From positions 124,001 to 188,000 of the forward strand of contig NBIV01000063.1 of NCBI GenBank assembly GCA_003194525.1: DNA of 64,000 nt, written 5' to 3'. Position 1 is the first letter of the stretch. The number at the start of each line of letters is the position of its first letter. Below, piece by piece: positions 34,890 through 46,536 of this stretch. The stretch is from Gracilariopsis chorda. Its lineage: Eukaryota > Rhodophyta > Florideophyceae > Gracilariales > Gracilariaceae. Both the position numbers and the translations under genes were made by a program. The notes below the pieces were generated by a model, which saw nothing but the letters and a program-made list of their open reading frames with translations, ran no database searches and was not told the DNA's origin.

Positions 34890-37800
34890 ACATAAAATAC
34901 GACTGGTTTCAACTCAAGCAAGAATGAAAGCTTTAGTATGAGAGTGTAATATCTTCAATCTCGATAATAAATTGTGTGTTTGGTTCTCTTAAAGTTGGAA
35001 ACAGTTCCCTTTTGGTTGCTTCTGAAATGAAGAGATAGCATCCCACTTATACATGTCACCGGTTTCATTGCATTACAAATGCGAAGAAGGGAGGAGTTGC
35101 ATGTTCAGTTACAGATGTCCTGCCTGCAGCCATTGTCTTGTTAAAGAAGAAGTGAGGCGGCTCGCAGCGTTGCCAAAGACCACTGGCGCGGAAGCGTACG
35201 TTTTGAACCGCGATGCGCTGCCGAAATGCACCAATGCATGAGAAGCGTGCGCCCGCCACGCGCAGCACAGCAGCAGCAAGTGGAGTTCACACCTCATGCG
35301 CCAAGCCATCGCTACTACCTCTGATTTATGAAATGTAGTAAACAAATCCCTAATTCAAATGCTTTCTCTCGGATTCTTCAACCAGTCTGTGTGTTCTCAT
35401 GAACAAAGCACCAAACGACCTCGCCTTCAATGATCATGATACTGCTCTTATGTATTTAGGGCATAATCGCATCCTTCGAAAACGAACCAGAACCTTCGGG
35501 CCTACCCGGGACTGGGGTTAACGACACGCACAGCACAACAGACCGTATACAAGCTACTGCCGGCGCACCACATCCAGTAAAGACGAGCTAAGGTACTTTG
35601 TCAAAGAGAACACACAGTTACTGACCACTACAGAATATGGAAGTAGAATAAAAAAAAATGCAAATCGAATCGCCAAGCTGTTACCGAACAAAGTCATTCG
35701 ATTGTATGTGAGCGGTATGTTCACAATTCACAAATGGTTAATGCCATAAAAATGAAATGTAAAACAAGCGATAGATGAAAGTTTGGAGCATGATGGGTAT
35801 GAGTCGCACGATTTTGTCGTGGTGTGCCCCTTAGCTGACTTCCTCTGGGGGAAAGGGAAGGAATAGCCGGGAAAAGAATGGAAAGGGCGAGCCGCGTCAG
35901 AACGAAATGGATCCGATCTCGGGTCTTCCCGTAGAAGCTTGATGCTGATCTTTCCATGTTCCAAGATAGTAGCTAGTGAGCGCAACACGGCTGCTGCAAG
36001 GTGAGAGTAAGCAGCAGACATCTGCTACATTCTGGGGACATGAATAGAGATTGGTGCTACGGGACAGAGAAAATCTTTATTTCAGAGGTTTACGTACATA
36101 GAGTTTAGCATGCTAGACGAAGAAAAGCTCCCTTGTAGTGTTAGATTCTACCACAATGCCGTAATCAGGTAATGTGTGCCCATAAAAAAGAAGAAGAAGA
36201 AGAGTCGCACGGCCACCCTATACGGTGGCGGTGCGACTCGTTCCCATTTTAGCTGGCACCGTCCCTGTCGAAATACACGACGTAAATTGAGCACGTGTCC
36301 CAGCTACGGACATAAATTGAGATGCGTTATCCTGTGACTCTTGGAGAAAGTGCTTTTACTGTCAGGAAAAATTGAAAGTTTGTCAAAAATGACGGCGACT
36401 GACGGCGGCAGAGCGAACAACAGTCACTAAGAGCCACTTGCCCGGACGAGCTGCGGTGAGGCAGGAGTTGTATACGGCACGTGAGTCGACATTTTCGTGA
36501 ACTGGATGCTTCCACGGTGATAAAACTGCGACTAACGTTTGTTTTGAAGCTCCAGAGCGCGGTCTGTAATGAAAGAGGGGTCGAGGACGGTGGCGAATAT
36601 GATGGATCGCTTTGTGTAGGAGATATAACCGTTGGTTCGGACAACGGCGGGGAGTGGAGGCCATGCACGTGAGGAGAGAAACGCCTTAATAACTTGTGCG
36701 AATGAAAACCGAGTATGGTTTGTTCAGATGCAGCACGTGTTGCGCAGCAGTGACCAGATATAGGAGTCGTACCTGCTTTCTTCGGATAGTGTCTTTCGCG
36801 AGAGGCGTTGCTATCCTGTGCGCCACACGTGCAAAAAAGGTAAGCAGGAGGCGATAAGTTTCTCTAAACATGGCAGTCAAGCGTATAATGCAAAAACCTC
36901 ACGCTTGATGCAGAGTTATACGGAAATGTTTCGTAGGTTGCTCTGCAGAAGCAGTTTAATACCTTCCATTCCAGAGTAATTCTGGTTTTGGCATCTGTCT
37001 TCCATCATAATCTTTAGACAATGCGCTCTATGTGCATAACAAGTCTCTCTGATTGTATGTGTGTTGCTTTCGTTCAATTGGACAGCAAAGAAGAACAGAG
37101 AAATGCGTCCGTTGACAAATGCTTCTCGTCTTTTGCTTGAAAGCGGCACGAAGATGTTTAATGATTGGCCAGTGTGCTGTGAAACGGAGTTGCATCCCAG
37201 TTTCAATATACGATATGGGATTCACATACCCTTCATACTTGCTTTTTCTAGAGCTTCGTCTGCCACTTACTGCCGGCCTTTCTATTAAAGGCAGCCCTTT
37301 ACCGACTTACAGAAAAGGCATTCGTCCAGTAGTGCTCTCCGTTCGTCCGTATCACAGATTGTGACTGGTGCCGGATACAAGTGCAAAGCACAAGTACGCG
37401 ATTAGAAACATTATCGCCAAGGCCGGTGACGTACCTGCACAGTACTACCACGTACATTGAACGTTGCAGACGGTTGCACCTGCATCTCCCGCTCACGTCA
37501 TCGTACTGGTTCCCCAGCATATTCTGCCAGAGTCATGGCACGGTGGAGCCAGGTGGAAAGGCGGAAGAGGTGTAAGTGTAGCGGAATGACACAAGGGGCT
37601 GGCAGTTGGGGAGGCGCTAGGAACGGGTATAGACTTGGAGGTGTGGCGGCCATTTTCTGGTTCAATTGGTGCAGGGACAGTGAGAGTGGCGGGAAAAGAG
37701 CTTCATCTCTGGTTGTGTTGCAAAACGCGCTCTACAAGGGCTCAGTCTGGGCCTCTGCTGAGCGATAGAACGTTTACGTAGAGTTGGCGCATGAGGAATG

Positions 37801-38580
37801 AGGTACTCTTGCTACGTGGCGCGTAGCGGGAGTACGTCCTTCATGTGGAGATGCATCTCGGCAGCATATTGCGGTGCAAAATGTGTTTTCGCTTCCGGGC
37901 CAGTGAGCTTTGGCGACGCTACGAGCCGTCCCGCTTCTTTCTCAATAAGACAATGGCTAAGGCTACAAATGTAAGTAAAGGAGCGATGCTTCCCTTTTTC
38001 ACGCCTGTGCTTTAGCGGAACCAGTTACGAGCATGGCTAAAATGCTTGGACAAGTCATGATGCTCTTGTAATAGAGCCTATTTTGGGAGCATGACGCCGC
38101 AGATGTCAGCATTTGCGCACGTTAGCACATTTTGGATGGTGTCGAGGCACAGCAGTTCTACGCCTTGTGGTTTCCCGTTCGGAATTCAAATCGTACGTGG
38201 CTTGCCACATCATACGGCATTGGCATCGCAACTGATGAGAAGACTGCGAAATGGAGACGAACTGAATTTCGACCAGGGGCTTTGTCATTCGTGCATGTCG
38301 GCTGGCTTCCACTCATCTTTTTCGTTTGTTCGTTGCAAATTTTGGCTTTGCAGTGTATTTTCGTGTCCTCCCACCCTTCCAACATATACATTTAGTTACT
38401 TTTCTTTAGCATAAGTAGCAAGATTAGTTTCTATAGGCAAAGGAAAGACGACGAGTTAGACAAAGGCGGAATAAAAATCTTTAACTTCATATGTAATCAG
38501 AAGGTAACTGTTACAAGCCTTCTGGCAACCATATTCGCTAATTTTTGTTGAGTTTGGAGGTATGAGACAATCGTACTAAA
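34890..38580. other. 3.7-kb spacer between the divergent zinc-finger genes
   Basis: Only short, unconvincing frames on both strands. It contains one strong hairpin (36202-36239). No repeats shared with the elements of the window were recognised. Confidence 0.4.
36202..36239. other. 15-bp hairpin beside a GAA-rich run
   Basis: GAGTCGCAC / GTGCGACTC outer stem, one G-G mismatch, then GCCACC / GGTGGC, with loop CTATAC. It is preceded by a short AAAAAAGAAGAAGAAGAAGA tract. It could be a transcript-end structure or the trace of a small mobile element. Confidence 0.55.
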
Positions 38581-38796
38581 GCTTTCATCCTCGCTTCACT
38601 TAAACTAGAGGTATTTCAGTTATCGCCACTGGTATGGCCTTTTCTACCGGTTTGAATCATGCCATATCACCACGAGACTTTTTATATGCCCGCTATTAAA
38701 CCTGTGCAAAATAGTTCTATCTTCATTATCAAAATCACATGAAAATAGAAGTCTAACTTTTCGTGCCCACGCCTTTACAAAACGACTCTTCGACCT

Positions 38797-38809
38797 TTTA
38801 CAAATATAG
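38797..38809 (+). promoter_or_regulatory. TATA-like site of zinc-finger gene 2
   Basis: TTTACAAATATAG about 125 bp before the ATG. It aligns with the TATAAATATAT of the paralog and is followed by the shared CACATCATCGCAACA stretch. Confidence 0.5.
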
Positions 38810-38931
38810 TCACATCATCGCAACAGTTCAAACCACTCAAAACCAGTAATAGCCTTTCAAAACGCCAAACCACTGACGCAACAAAACACAAACAGTGCCC
38901 AGTGCAAAACGAAACAAAACAAAATCAAACC

Positions 38932-39873
38932 ATGAATCGTAGAGATCGCTCTGATTCAAGCCGTTCTCGCAAGAGCTCAGCATCCAGTAGCGGGGATAAA
39001 GCAAGAAAGCGAACATCTTTAAACGAGCTAGAACTGGAGATGGCAAAAGTTCTGGCAGGTATGCCATTCCACAACGCTAGCTCTCAGAACACCATTCCTG
39101 GAGGCTCTTCTTCGCCGGATCACAAACAAAGTAGAAATCAACGTGCTACAGCTCATACCGCGCAAGATGGACACAGCGGACTGTCTACGAAGGACTCTTT
39201 GTCTGGTCCGGTTCCATCTCACAGCAGTCTTCGGGCACAGATGGCTCCCCGTAAAAGAAGGAAAGGTGCAGACGGGCAAGCTCAGAGAGCTTGTCCATCT
39301 AGTGCTATTCAGTCAGGACCATCAAGTGTTTTTCACCCGGGGCCATCTGGTGCTTCTCAGGCCGCACCATCTGATGCGTTTCAGCCCGAAACCTCTAGTG
39401 CTTCTCAGCCAAGACCATCTCATGTTTTGGAGCAGGGACAATCTGGTGCTTCTCTGGCCGGACCGTCTGGTGCTTCTCAGTCCGGACCTTCTGGTGCTTT
39501 TCATCCCGGATCATCTGGTGTCACGCAGCCCGGACTATCCAATCACCGAAAACCCCGACGGGAATGCAATCAATGTGGAAAGAAATTTCACAGTGAATGG
39601 GCAGCAATGAAGCATCGACGTGAGTGCCAGGTGGTGCTTCGTTGCTCAAAATGCCAGTTCCAAGCGAGATCACGTGCAACATTGGCGAAACACGAGAAGT
39701 CTCATTATGATAGAGTGTGCGAAATATGCGGATTCACTACTGGCCACAGGCAGAAGTTTTATGACCACATGAAAACTCATGATGAGGAATCTACTTGTGA
39801 TGTTTGTGGAAAGAAGTACCTTCGGAAGGCTTCTCTCAAACGCCACATGAGAGATACACACCGGCAACAATGA
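38932..39873 (+). CDS. C2H2 zinc-finger protein, 313 aa (paralog of 33589-34575)
   Basis: Start at ATG 38932 (MNRRDRS), which aligns with the paralog; an upstream in-frame GTG is not needed. N-terminal Ser/Arg-rich region, NELELEMAKVLAGMP helix, basic PRKRRKG stretch, then ten 8-residue PSGASQPG-like units (39295-39534). Four zinc fingers end the protein: ECNQC...H....C, then CSKC, CEIC and CDVC fingers with H-x3/4-H. Probable nuclear DNA-binding protein. Compared with the paralog, the second helix is missing and the octapeptide array is expanded from about three to ten units. Single exon, with its own promoter homologous to that of the paralog. Confidence 0.82.
   Translation: MNRRDRSDSSRSRKSSASSSGDKARKRTSLNELELEMAKVLAGMPFHNASSQNTIPGGSSSPDHKQSRNQRATAHTAQDGHSGLSTKDSLSGPVPSHSSLRAQMAPRKRRKGADGQAQRACPSSAIQSGPSSVFHPGPSGASQAAPSDAFQPETSSASQPRPSHVLEQGQSGASLAGPSGASQSGPSGAFHPGSSGVTQPGLSNHRKPRRECNQCGKKFHSEWAAMKHRRECQVVLRCSKCQFQARSRATLAKHEKSHYDRVCEICGFTTGHRQKFYDHMKTHDEESTCDVCGKKYLRKASLKRHMRDTHRQQ
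39295..39534 (+). repeat. Ten in-frame 24-bp repeats in zinc-finger gene 2
   Basis: Ten consecutive octapeptide units from PSSAIQSG to SSGVTQPG with consensus PSGASQPG. The units have diverged at many positions, so the array is not a fresh expansion. Confidence 0.85.
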
Positions 39874-40260
39874 ACAGCTTGCACACCTGACAAATGCTGA
39901 AACACTCTCCTATACTGTTATCGCAGTACAACCTGAATGGCGAAGTCAGCTGGCAAACCGTCATCAGCGATGACGCCATGGCTATACTGTACTCCATAGA
40001 AATATTGGTTTAGATTTCAAGTGAAAGTAGAGCACATAATTTGTTCCGACAACCTTTTTGAACTGTATGCATTCTTCACTAATCTTTCAAAGTCTGTCCG
40101 CGGTGCTAGATCTTTGTAGTTTTGGGGAGCTAGAGGGATGTGGATTCGACCTACATGAGTTGCTTGACAGAAGAGAAAAGACAAAGAAGCATGACGGAAC
40201 AATAATATTGCATGTGAAGATGTGATGAGAGGATCTTCGAAAATAAGAGGCCCAAACACT
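39874..40260. other. No gene seen
   Basis: 3' flank of zinc-finger gene 2. No supported feature. Confidence 0.35.
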
Positions 40261-40558
40261 TCACAAAAAGGGAGGCAGAGCTGTCGAAGCACGATCAAGT
40301 GGTAAAGCTTCCCCTTCGTAAGAGATTTTTTGTAACAATTCTTCGTAGGGTATAGGGATACCCCCGAGTCTCTTCGCGTACACTGCGCATGGCAAATGGG
40401 GCCCTTCACCGATTGCTAGACTAAACACCATCTTGCGTGCTAAGTTCAGTTCTAATCCAGGCTCGTCGGCACTGGGCGTCTTTTTACAGAGCGTGCATGC
40501 CCATGGACTACTGTAACTGCAACGTGTCCACCTGGCCTCATTGCGTCCTGCAAGAGGA
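40261..40558 (-). pseudogene. ORF split by copia B, 3' piece
   Basis: A minus-strand frame of about 100 codons ending TGA at 40261, with protein-like content (LELNLARKMVFSLAIGEG then PIPYEELLQKISYEGEALPL) and a CTLCKK motif. At the empty site (B and one ATTTC removed) the frame stays open into 46497-46536 (PCDVRNGDDEIPLAGR spans the junction) before an in-frame TAG in a GTAG/A context. No ATG and no family recognised. It may be an internal or terminal exon of a host gene. Confidence 0.35.
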
Positions 40559-40563
40559 ATTTC
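40559..40563. repeat. Target-site duplication ATTTC (left of B)
   Basis: ATTTC here and at 46492-46496, abutting both LTRs of B. Confidence 0.9.
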
Positions 40564-40808
40564 TGTGCAAAGCCGGTGTGCAAGGCCTTGCATTGCTGGC
40601 TCCGCACAGCACCTTTGCCGGCTACTGATCTCGCAGAGCTCGCGCTGCTCAAATAAACTCTGCCCGAGCGGTCCTTGCACGTCCTTCAGGAAGGACGGAC
40701 CGCAGAGAGGGACTTTGTGCCCGCCATATTTCGCCTGCGCCTCCGAGCGCATTCAGTATCCCAACGACTTTCCGAACCCGCGCTTGCGACGCAACCTCAT
40801 CTAGCTTA
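40564..40808 (+). repeat. 5' LTR of element B
   Basis: TGTGCAAAGCC...TAGCTTA, 245 bp. It contains CAAATAAA and a GTCCTTC.GGAAGGAC hairpin. Confidence 0.92.
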
Positions 40809-40821
40809 GTTATGGGCCCAG
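40809..40821 (+). promoter_or_regulatory. Primer-binding site of B (internal tRNA-iMet type)
   Basis: GTTATGGGCCCAG adjoins the LTR, complementary to the anticodon arm of initiator tRNA-Met. The gag ATG overlaps it (TTATGGGCCC). Confidence 0.72.
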
Positions 40822-43800
40822 GACAGCCGTCTAGTTCCTCAAACCCAACTGATCGGCCAATCTTTGATCCCAAAAAAGATCTCCAAGAATGGCGCAAGGA
40901 TATTTCCCGTTGGGTGGATACTGTCTCCGCTGCTGCTCGGAAGGGAGGTGACCGTTTATAAAAAACTATCTTTGCAACTCCCGCAATGCAAATTTATGAT
41001 CGCACCTTGCCTCCAGCTCAAAAGTCAATTGTTGATGAATCACAAGTCAAAGGCATAATCGATTACAAACAGGACAATAAAGTGAAGGTTGTGCGTCAGA
41101 TTGTCGAGTTAATTGCTGTTGATCCCCCAATTGCGGTCTTTTCTCGCTCATTGCATCATTTTACCGTGTCACTAATTGCCGTCGTCGCAAACAAGAATCT
41201 CTGGCCAGCTTCGTTTCTTGCTTCAGAGGATTAGCATCATATCATCTCATGCACGGCGGTTTGTCCTTCTCCTCACAAGTTGGAGAAGTTTTGGCTATTA
41301 AGTTGCTAAACAACTCCTCGCTCAGTGAAAAGACGTTGAAAAATGCTAAGCTGCAGCTGATTGCTATGGCTGAAGCACGGATGGGTAAATAACAGCTTTT
41401 GTCCTCGAGAAGACTCGTTGTCGACAAAGCCGTCTTTGATGCATCTGTTCAGGAGTTGAACAACATGTTTTCAAAGCCCCATCTCCGTCTTAAGAAGAAG
41501 GATGAACATGCACTCACGAAAAGAAAGCTCCTTTACACTAGCAAGAGGATCGCTGAAGTTGCAAAGGACTTAGAAAACCTCGGGAAGAAAAGTGAACTCG
41601 AAATCCATCGACCTCATGGCGAAGGCTTTCTGAAGTCAGCCCCACGCTGTCGTCTTAATCTGGATGACGCTGTTACAGTGATGAAGAACTTGTCTTTCAC
41701 GCCTTGGAAATCCTCTCCCCACATTAGTAAATCTGACCTGAAGAACATCGTTGGCCAAGAAGTGCAGACTGCCCTCCTTGCAATGTCAAAGCAGGCCGAA
41801 GGAAGCGTGTTCTCCCGCCTGGGAGAGCGAAATGCAAAACCCACTACCTCTACTTCACCGAAACCTCGCTTTTCACGAAAGAGGAATGGTGGCACCAAGA
41901 GGAAAGGTGAAGCTCCGTTTTGTTTTGACTGTGGTGACCCGGATTACTTGGCTGGTAAAGAAGCTTGCCTCACTCCTTCTTTCCTCACTAAAAAGAGAAG
42001 GCTCGAGCGAAAAAGTCAGAACCAGAACAAGTCCCAGTCCAATATCAACCGCTCCCAACCTCGAAGAGCAACAGACAATCAACCTCATAATCGCCCTTCG
42101 GATTTTCGTCAAGGTGCCGGCCCATCCAAACGCAATCATGCTTAAGGGCCTGGGTTTGGGCGCCCTCCCATGTTGTTAAAGGCTCAACAGACCCAAATCC
42201 AATTATAGACATTGGATGTCCCCGCAGCGTAGGTGGAATCTATAGCGCCGCTGCACTCTCGATCGCAATGGGAATTGTCTTTACTGTCGAGGATCTGAAC
42301 TGTGACCCCTTCTACCACGGGTTTGGTCCTGAGTGTGCAAATCCAAAGCTCGTGTTTGCCATTTGGAGACTCCACATCACGTCCACAAATGATGAGGCTG
42401 TGACCTTGAAGTTCTATTTGACACATGGGGATGATCCGCTCCTCTTGGGAATTGATGTGGTTTCAATGTCCAACCTTCTCGAATCTAAAGACATGCTCGT
42501 GATACCGTCTTCGCTTGGCTTATGTGAACACGACGCTAATCAGCCTACCTACACGCTTGGGGACGTAAATAACCGTCGAACACACCTCGCTGTTGTGCCG
42601 TCCGTGACAGAGTCGTTTAATTCCTTCCTCTCACACCAAGCTGCCCTCTAATCAACCACAAATGACACTAGCAAAGCACGCAATCGAGCAAAATACTTCG
42701 CGACGAGGCTTCATGTCCAATCGCACCTGACCCTACGAGACATGAAGACCCTCTGCCGCCGTGGTCGTGTGCTTGACCCACTACTGTCTGAAGAGTTGGA
42801 AAAGGAATATAGTTCTTGTCACTCATGCCACAAGTCCGGAAGACCTCTTCACTCGCGAAAGATGTCCTTCAATAGGATCCTCGCAGAGTTCAACGACCAC
42901 CTCCAGATGGACTACCTCTTCATCCGTGAGCTTGGCAACCTGCCTATCCTACACATGAAAGATGTTGCTACCGGCCTCTCAGCGACATCTTTAATGACGT
43001 CAAGGGATATGAATGACGGAGCACGAATGCTAACCGTAAAATGGTTTGATGTTTACGGACCACCATCCAAGCTTTCAGCTGACCAAAAGTTTGACAATAG
43101 TATTATTTACCGAATGTGTGCAAGTTATAACATCAAGTTCGAACCGCGCCCTGCACGCAGACATAACAAAATTGGGAGTGTCGAATCAGATAACGAAACC
43201 ATTCGCGCGCTGATAAAGACTCTCTTATCAGACGAACCGCACCTTCGTGAGACATGTCAGCTGTTTCGAACCGATTTCGAGATCCTCTCCCGTGCGACGT
43301 TCCTAAAAAACGTTCTCTACGGAAGCAAATCGGTTAGCAGCTTCGAACAGGTTCACGGATAAACTCCATCAATCGCTGGTTTGCCGAAGACAGCCGTTTC
43401 ACCTGCAGTTCTATCTGCTTATCATGAGCAAGTCTGTAGGAGAGCGTTTCACACTCTTCTTCGCTCCAAAGCTGTGAACACAATATCCCAGCATTTGCTA
43501 TCGCCAATGACCCCTGTTTTCTTCTACAAGAAACTCGGAAAGTATGGCTCCTGGTGCAAAGGTTACGTGGTCACAGCTACAGATCATATTGTTGTCGTTT
43601 CCTACCATAAGGATCTGCACGGAGCTCGTCTTCACGTCGCATATGAAGACGTTCGCCTTGTCCCTGAGTCTTCGATACTCAAGGAACTCGAAAAACAGGA
43701 ACTTGGGTGGGACTCCTTTCCTGATCTTCTGCCTAGTAAAGGCGACAATCCGAAAGGAAGGAGAGAAGAATCGGAGAATGAAGAAGACCATGGTGATTAC

Positions 43801-46031
43801 GCAACCCCTTCTCTCCCTATAGCAGACATCAACCCGGATCCTAATGATATCCCAGATCCTCTCTGTTTTGAACCGGAAGCACCGAATGAACCCAACCTGT
43901 GGTCCTTACATCCACTCTCTTCGTCCTTCCTTTCAAATAATTCTCGCCCACTTGAGGCACCATCATTAGACGTTGGAGATACACTCCTCCACAAGGATGT
44001 CGGAGCTACGCCACTTCGCATTCCTTCTCCAGGAGATACTCTCCACTAGTCTGAACAAAGAATTTTGAAGGAAGTTAAGAAGGTTATCGGAGATCAACCA
44101 GTGTCGGAATCCAAACTCCAGTTCGCGCCGCGATGGATCATTGAAAAAGCCATTGACGCTAAAAAACGAAACTATATAGAAGCAGACGCCTATAAACCAG
44201 TTTCTATTCGCAGCCTTCCAAGAAATGCGAACATCATATCGTCCCACCACTTCTTTGTCCTGAAATACCAAGGAGAAAGTGGTAAACTAAGGCTACGATG
44301 CAGACTGGTGCCCAATGGAAACCGAGATGCCGAAAAGGACCTGATACCTTCGGACTCTTCGACTGCACAGTTCACATGCATCCGTATGCTTCTATCCTTA
44401 GTAACACAATTCCACTTCCATCTCGGAAGCATTGATGTCTACCCTGCATACCTACAATCCGGCGAGCTCAAGCGTGATATATACATGCGACCTCCCTGTG
44501 GTTGGACGACACATGTGGACGAAGTTTGGAAGCTATTGAAGCCTGCATACGGTCTAGGAGAATCTGGACGCCTCTGACAATTGTGTATCGAGGAATGGCT
44601 TACCAATTATGGTTTCGAAACTATCCCGGGAATGCCACAACTGTTTTTGTTGCGCAAGGATGGACAAATCGTCTTACTCCTTGCCAAACTGGTAGATGAT
44701 CTCCTTCTTGGAGGCAAACCAGCGACAATTCAAAAGTTTACCTCTGACCTAGCCAGGCGTTTCAAACTCAACCGCTCGCTTTACCAGAACGAATTCATCT
44801 TCAGCCGACTGTGGATAAAGCTCCACAACGACAGCTTCGTAGAGATTATAATGGCTGAGTTTATGGACAACATACAGCCAATTCCAATTTCAAGAGAGAG
44901 GAGGAAGGAAGCTGAGGACAGGTGCACTCTCGATGAGATCAAATCCTTGCAATCGCTGGCAGGGAAGCTAAACTACGTAGGACATGGGGTGTTACCCCAA
45001 GCAGCCTTCTGCGCCAGCTACATGCAACAACTAGTACCTCAGATGCACTTCAAGCACCTGGGGAAGGCAAATCAGTTTTTCTCACTGCTGAAAAAGCTAC
45101 GTCCTACGTTGATATACTTGGCCCCACCTGTGCCTATAACAGCATTTACCTTTGAAAATTGCAACCTCCTCGCATACTCCGATGCCAGCACCGGGAAGAA
45201 CACGTATGGCCAGACTGGCTTCTTGGCTGGTATTGCCTTTACGCTTGAGTCTAACACCGTCTATCATCTGATAGACTGGCATAGCTCTAAGCAAGGTCGG
45301 ATATCGTTCAGCGGAATTGGCGCAGAAATCCTTGCTGCTGCTGAATCTGCTGATAGATCGTTTCTATTACACGAATTCCTTTGCTCTCTTCTGAAGTCGT
45401 TTGGTTTACTAGTACTCATCGTGGATTCCTTTGGATTATATTCTACTATTATGACTTTGCATGAATTCAGGGATTACCGACTTCGCCCGACTGTATCACG
45501 CTTGCGGGATTCATTTGAATGTGGTGATATTTCATCACTGCTGTGGGTATCGGGATCGTCTAATATTGCCGATGCTCTAAAGAAAGGTGACGCATGTGCG
45601 TTTGGTAATCTTTCTAGAGTTAGCAGTACCGGAGTGATTCCAAAAGAGCTTCTCTCTACATTATCTCAAAACCTTGGCGCGTGGTCGCCGTCTTTTTTAC
45701 ATTCTGAATCTAACGGGTCAGCTATACAACAAGATGGTGGCAAGTCATAATATTGGTTACGTACATTCGAATTCCTAGTGTACAAAGAAAGCAAAAAGAG
45801 TTTTGCTTAAGACTCGAGACCGCCCCCAGCTGTGCTGTTCCCGCAATCACGTTGCCTTGTGTCTCCATCACGGAGGCGGGGAATTACAGCCGAACTGGAC
45901 ATCCCTGCCCCCACAATGAGTTGGGCCCTAGATACACCTGTGAGTGGTCAGCCTCGGCAATGAGATTTGACACTGGCACTAGTTTTGTACCATGCGCCGT
46001 GTTTACTTAACGGTCTCATTTCATCGAGCAC

Positions 46032-46103
46032 TCATTGCTGAGTATCGAACTCGGGATTTCATTATTCACTGCAATGACAGTGTCTCCACTGAGCTACATG
46101 AAC
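46032..46103 (-). other. tRNA-like sequence, antisense, inside element B
   Basis: The same as in element A: TAGCTCAGTGGA (46096-46085) and GAGTTCGATACTC (46052-46040) on the minus strand, 44 nt apart. The segment reads the same as in A although surrounding positions differ, so it predates the split of A and B. Confidence 0.55.
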
Positions 46104-46246
46104 TTTCTTCTATTGTTTGTCTTTTACGATATGTATTTGTTCTATGCTCGCTTTGATGTTTTCGTACATGAGCGCAAAGAGTTGCTGCTTGACATTGGTT
46201 TTGTAGTTGACTGGCGACATTATCCGTCACCAGCCAAGGCCGGGAG

Positions 46247-46491
46247 TGTGCAAAGCCGGTGTGCAAGTCCTTGCATTGCTGGCTCCGCACAGCACCTTTG
46301 CCGGCTACTGATCTCGCGGAGCTCGCGCTGCTCAAATAAACTCTGCCCGAGCGGTCCTTGCACGTCCTTCAGGAAGGACGGACCGCAGAGAGGGACTTTG
46401 TGCCCGCCATATTTCGCCTGCGCCTCCGAGCGCATTCAGTATCCCAACGACTTTCCAGACCCGCGCTTGCGACGCACCCTCATCTAGCTTA
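46247..46491 (+). repeat. 3' LTR of element B
   Basis: About 98% identical to 40564-40808. A purine-rich AAGGCCGGGAG precedes it, and ATTTC follows. Confidence 0.92.
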
Positions 46492-46496
46492 ATTTC

Positions 46497-46536
46497 GTCA
46501 TCACCATTTCGCACGTCGCATGGCACGCGCGCCTCA
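46497..46536 (-). pseudogene. ORF split by copia B, upstream piece
   Basis: About 14 further codons of the frame at 40261-40558 (.EARVPCDVRNGDD) before an in-frame TAG. See that entry. Confidence 0.3.

Larger units (their letters stand above)
40564..46491 (+). mobile_element. Copia-type LTR retrotransposon B (fossil, younger than A)
   Basis: 245-bp LTRs (40564-40808, 46247-46491) differing at about 5 positions (about 98% identity) and an ATTTC target duplication. Approximate parts: gag 40813-42145 starting MGPGQPSSSS directly after the primer site; protease 42190-42640; integrase 42740-43800; reverse transcriptase 44070-45050 with LVDD; RNase H 45170-45720. Broken, about half a dozen breaks. 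Internal sequence matches A closely across its whole length, including the antisense tRNA-like segment. Confidence 0.92.

Noticed and set aside
35000-38500. Many short frames on both strands between the zinc-finger genes
   Set aside because: They are short, overlap each other in several frames, mostly lack ATG starts and resemble no family.
38902-38931. Upstream extension of zinc-finger gene 2 starting at GTG
   Set aside because: The ATG at 38932 aligns with the ATG of the paralog; the GTG extension is not needed.
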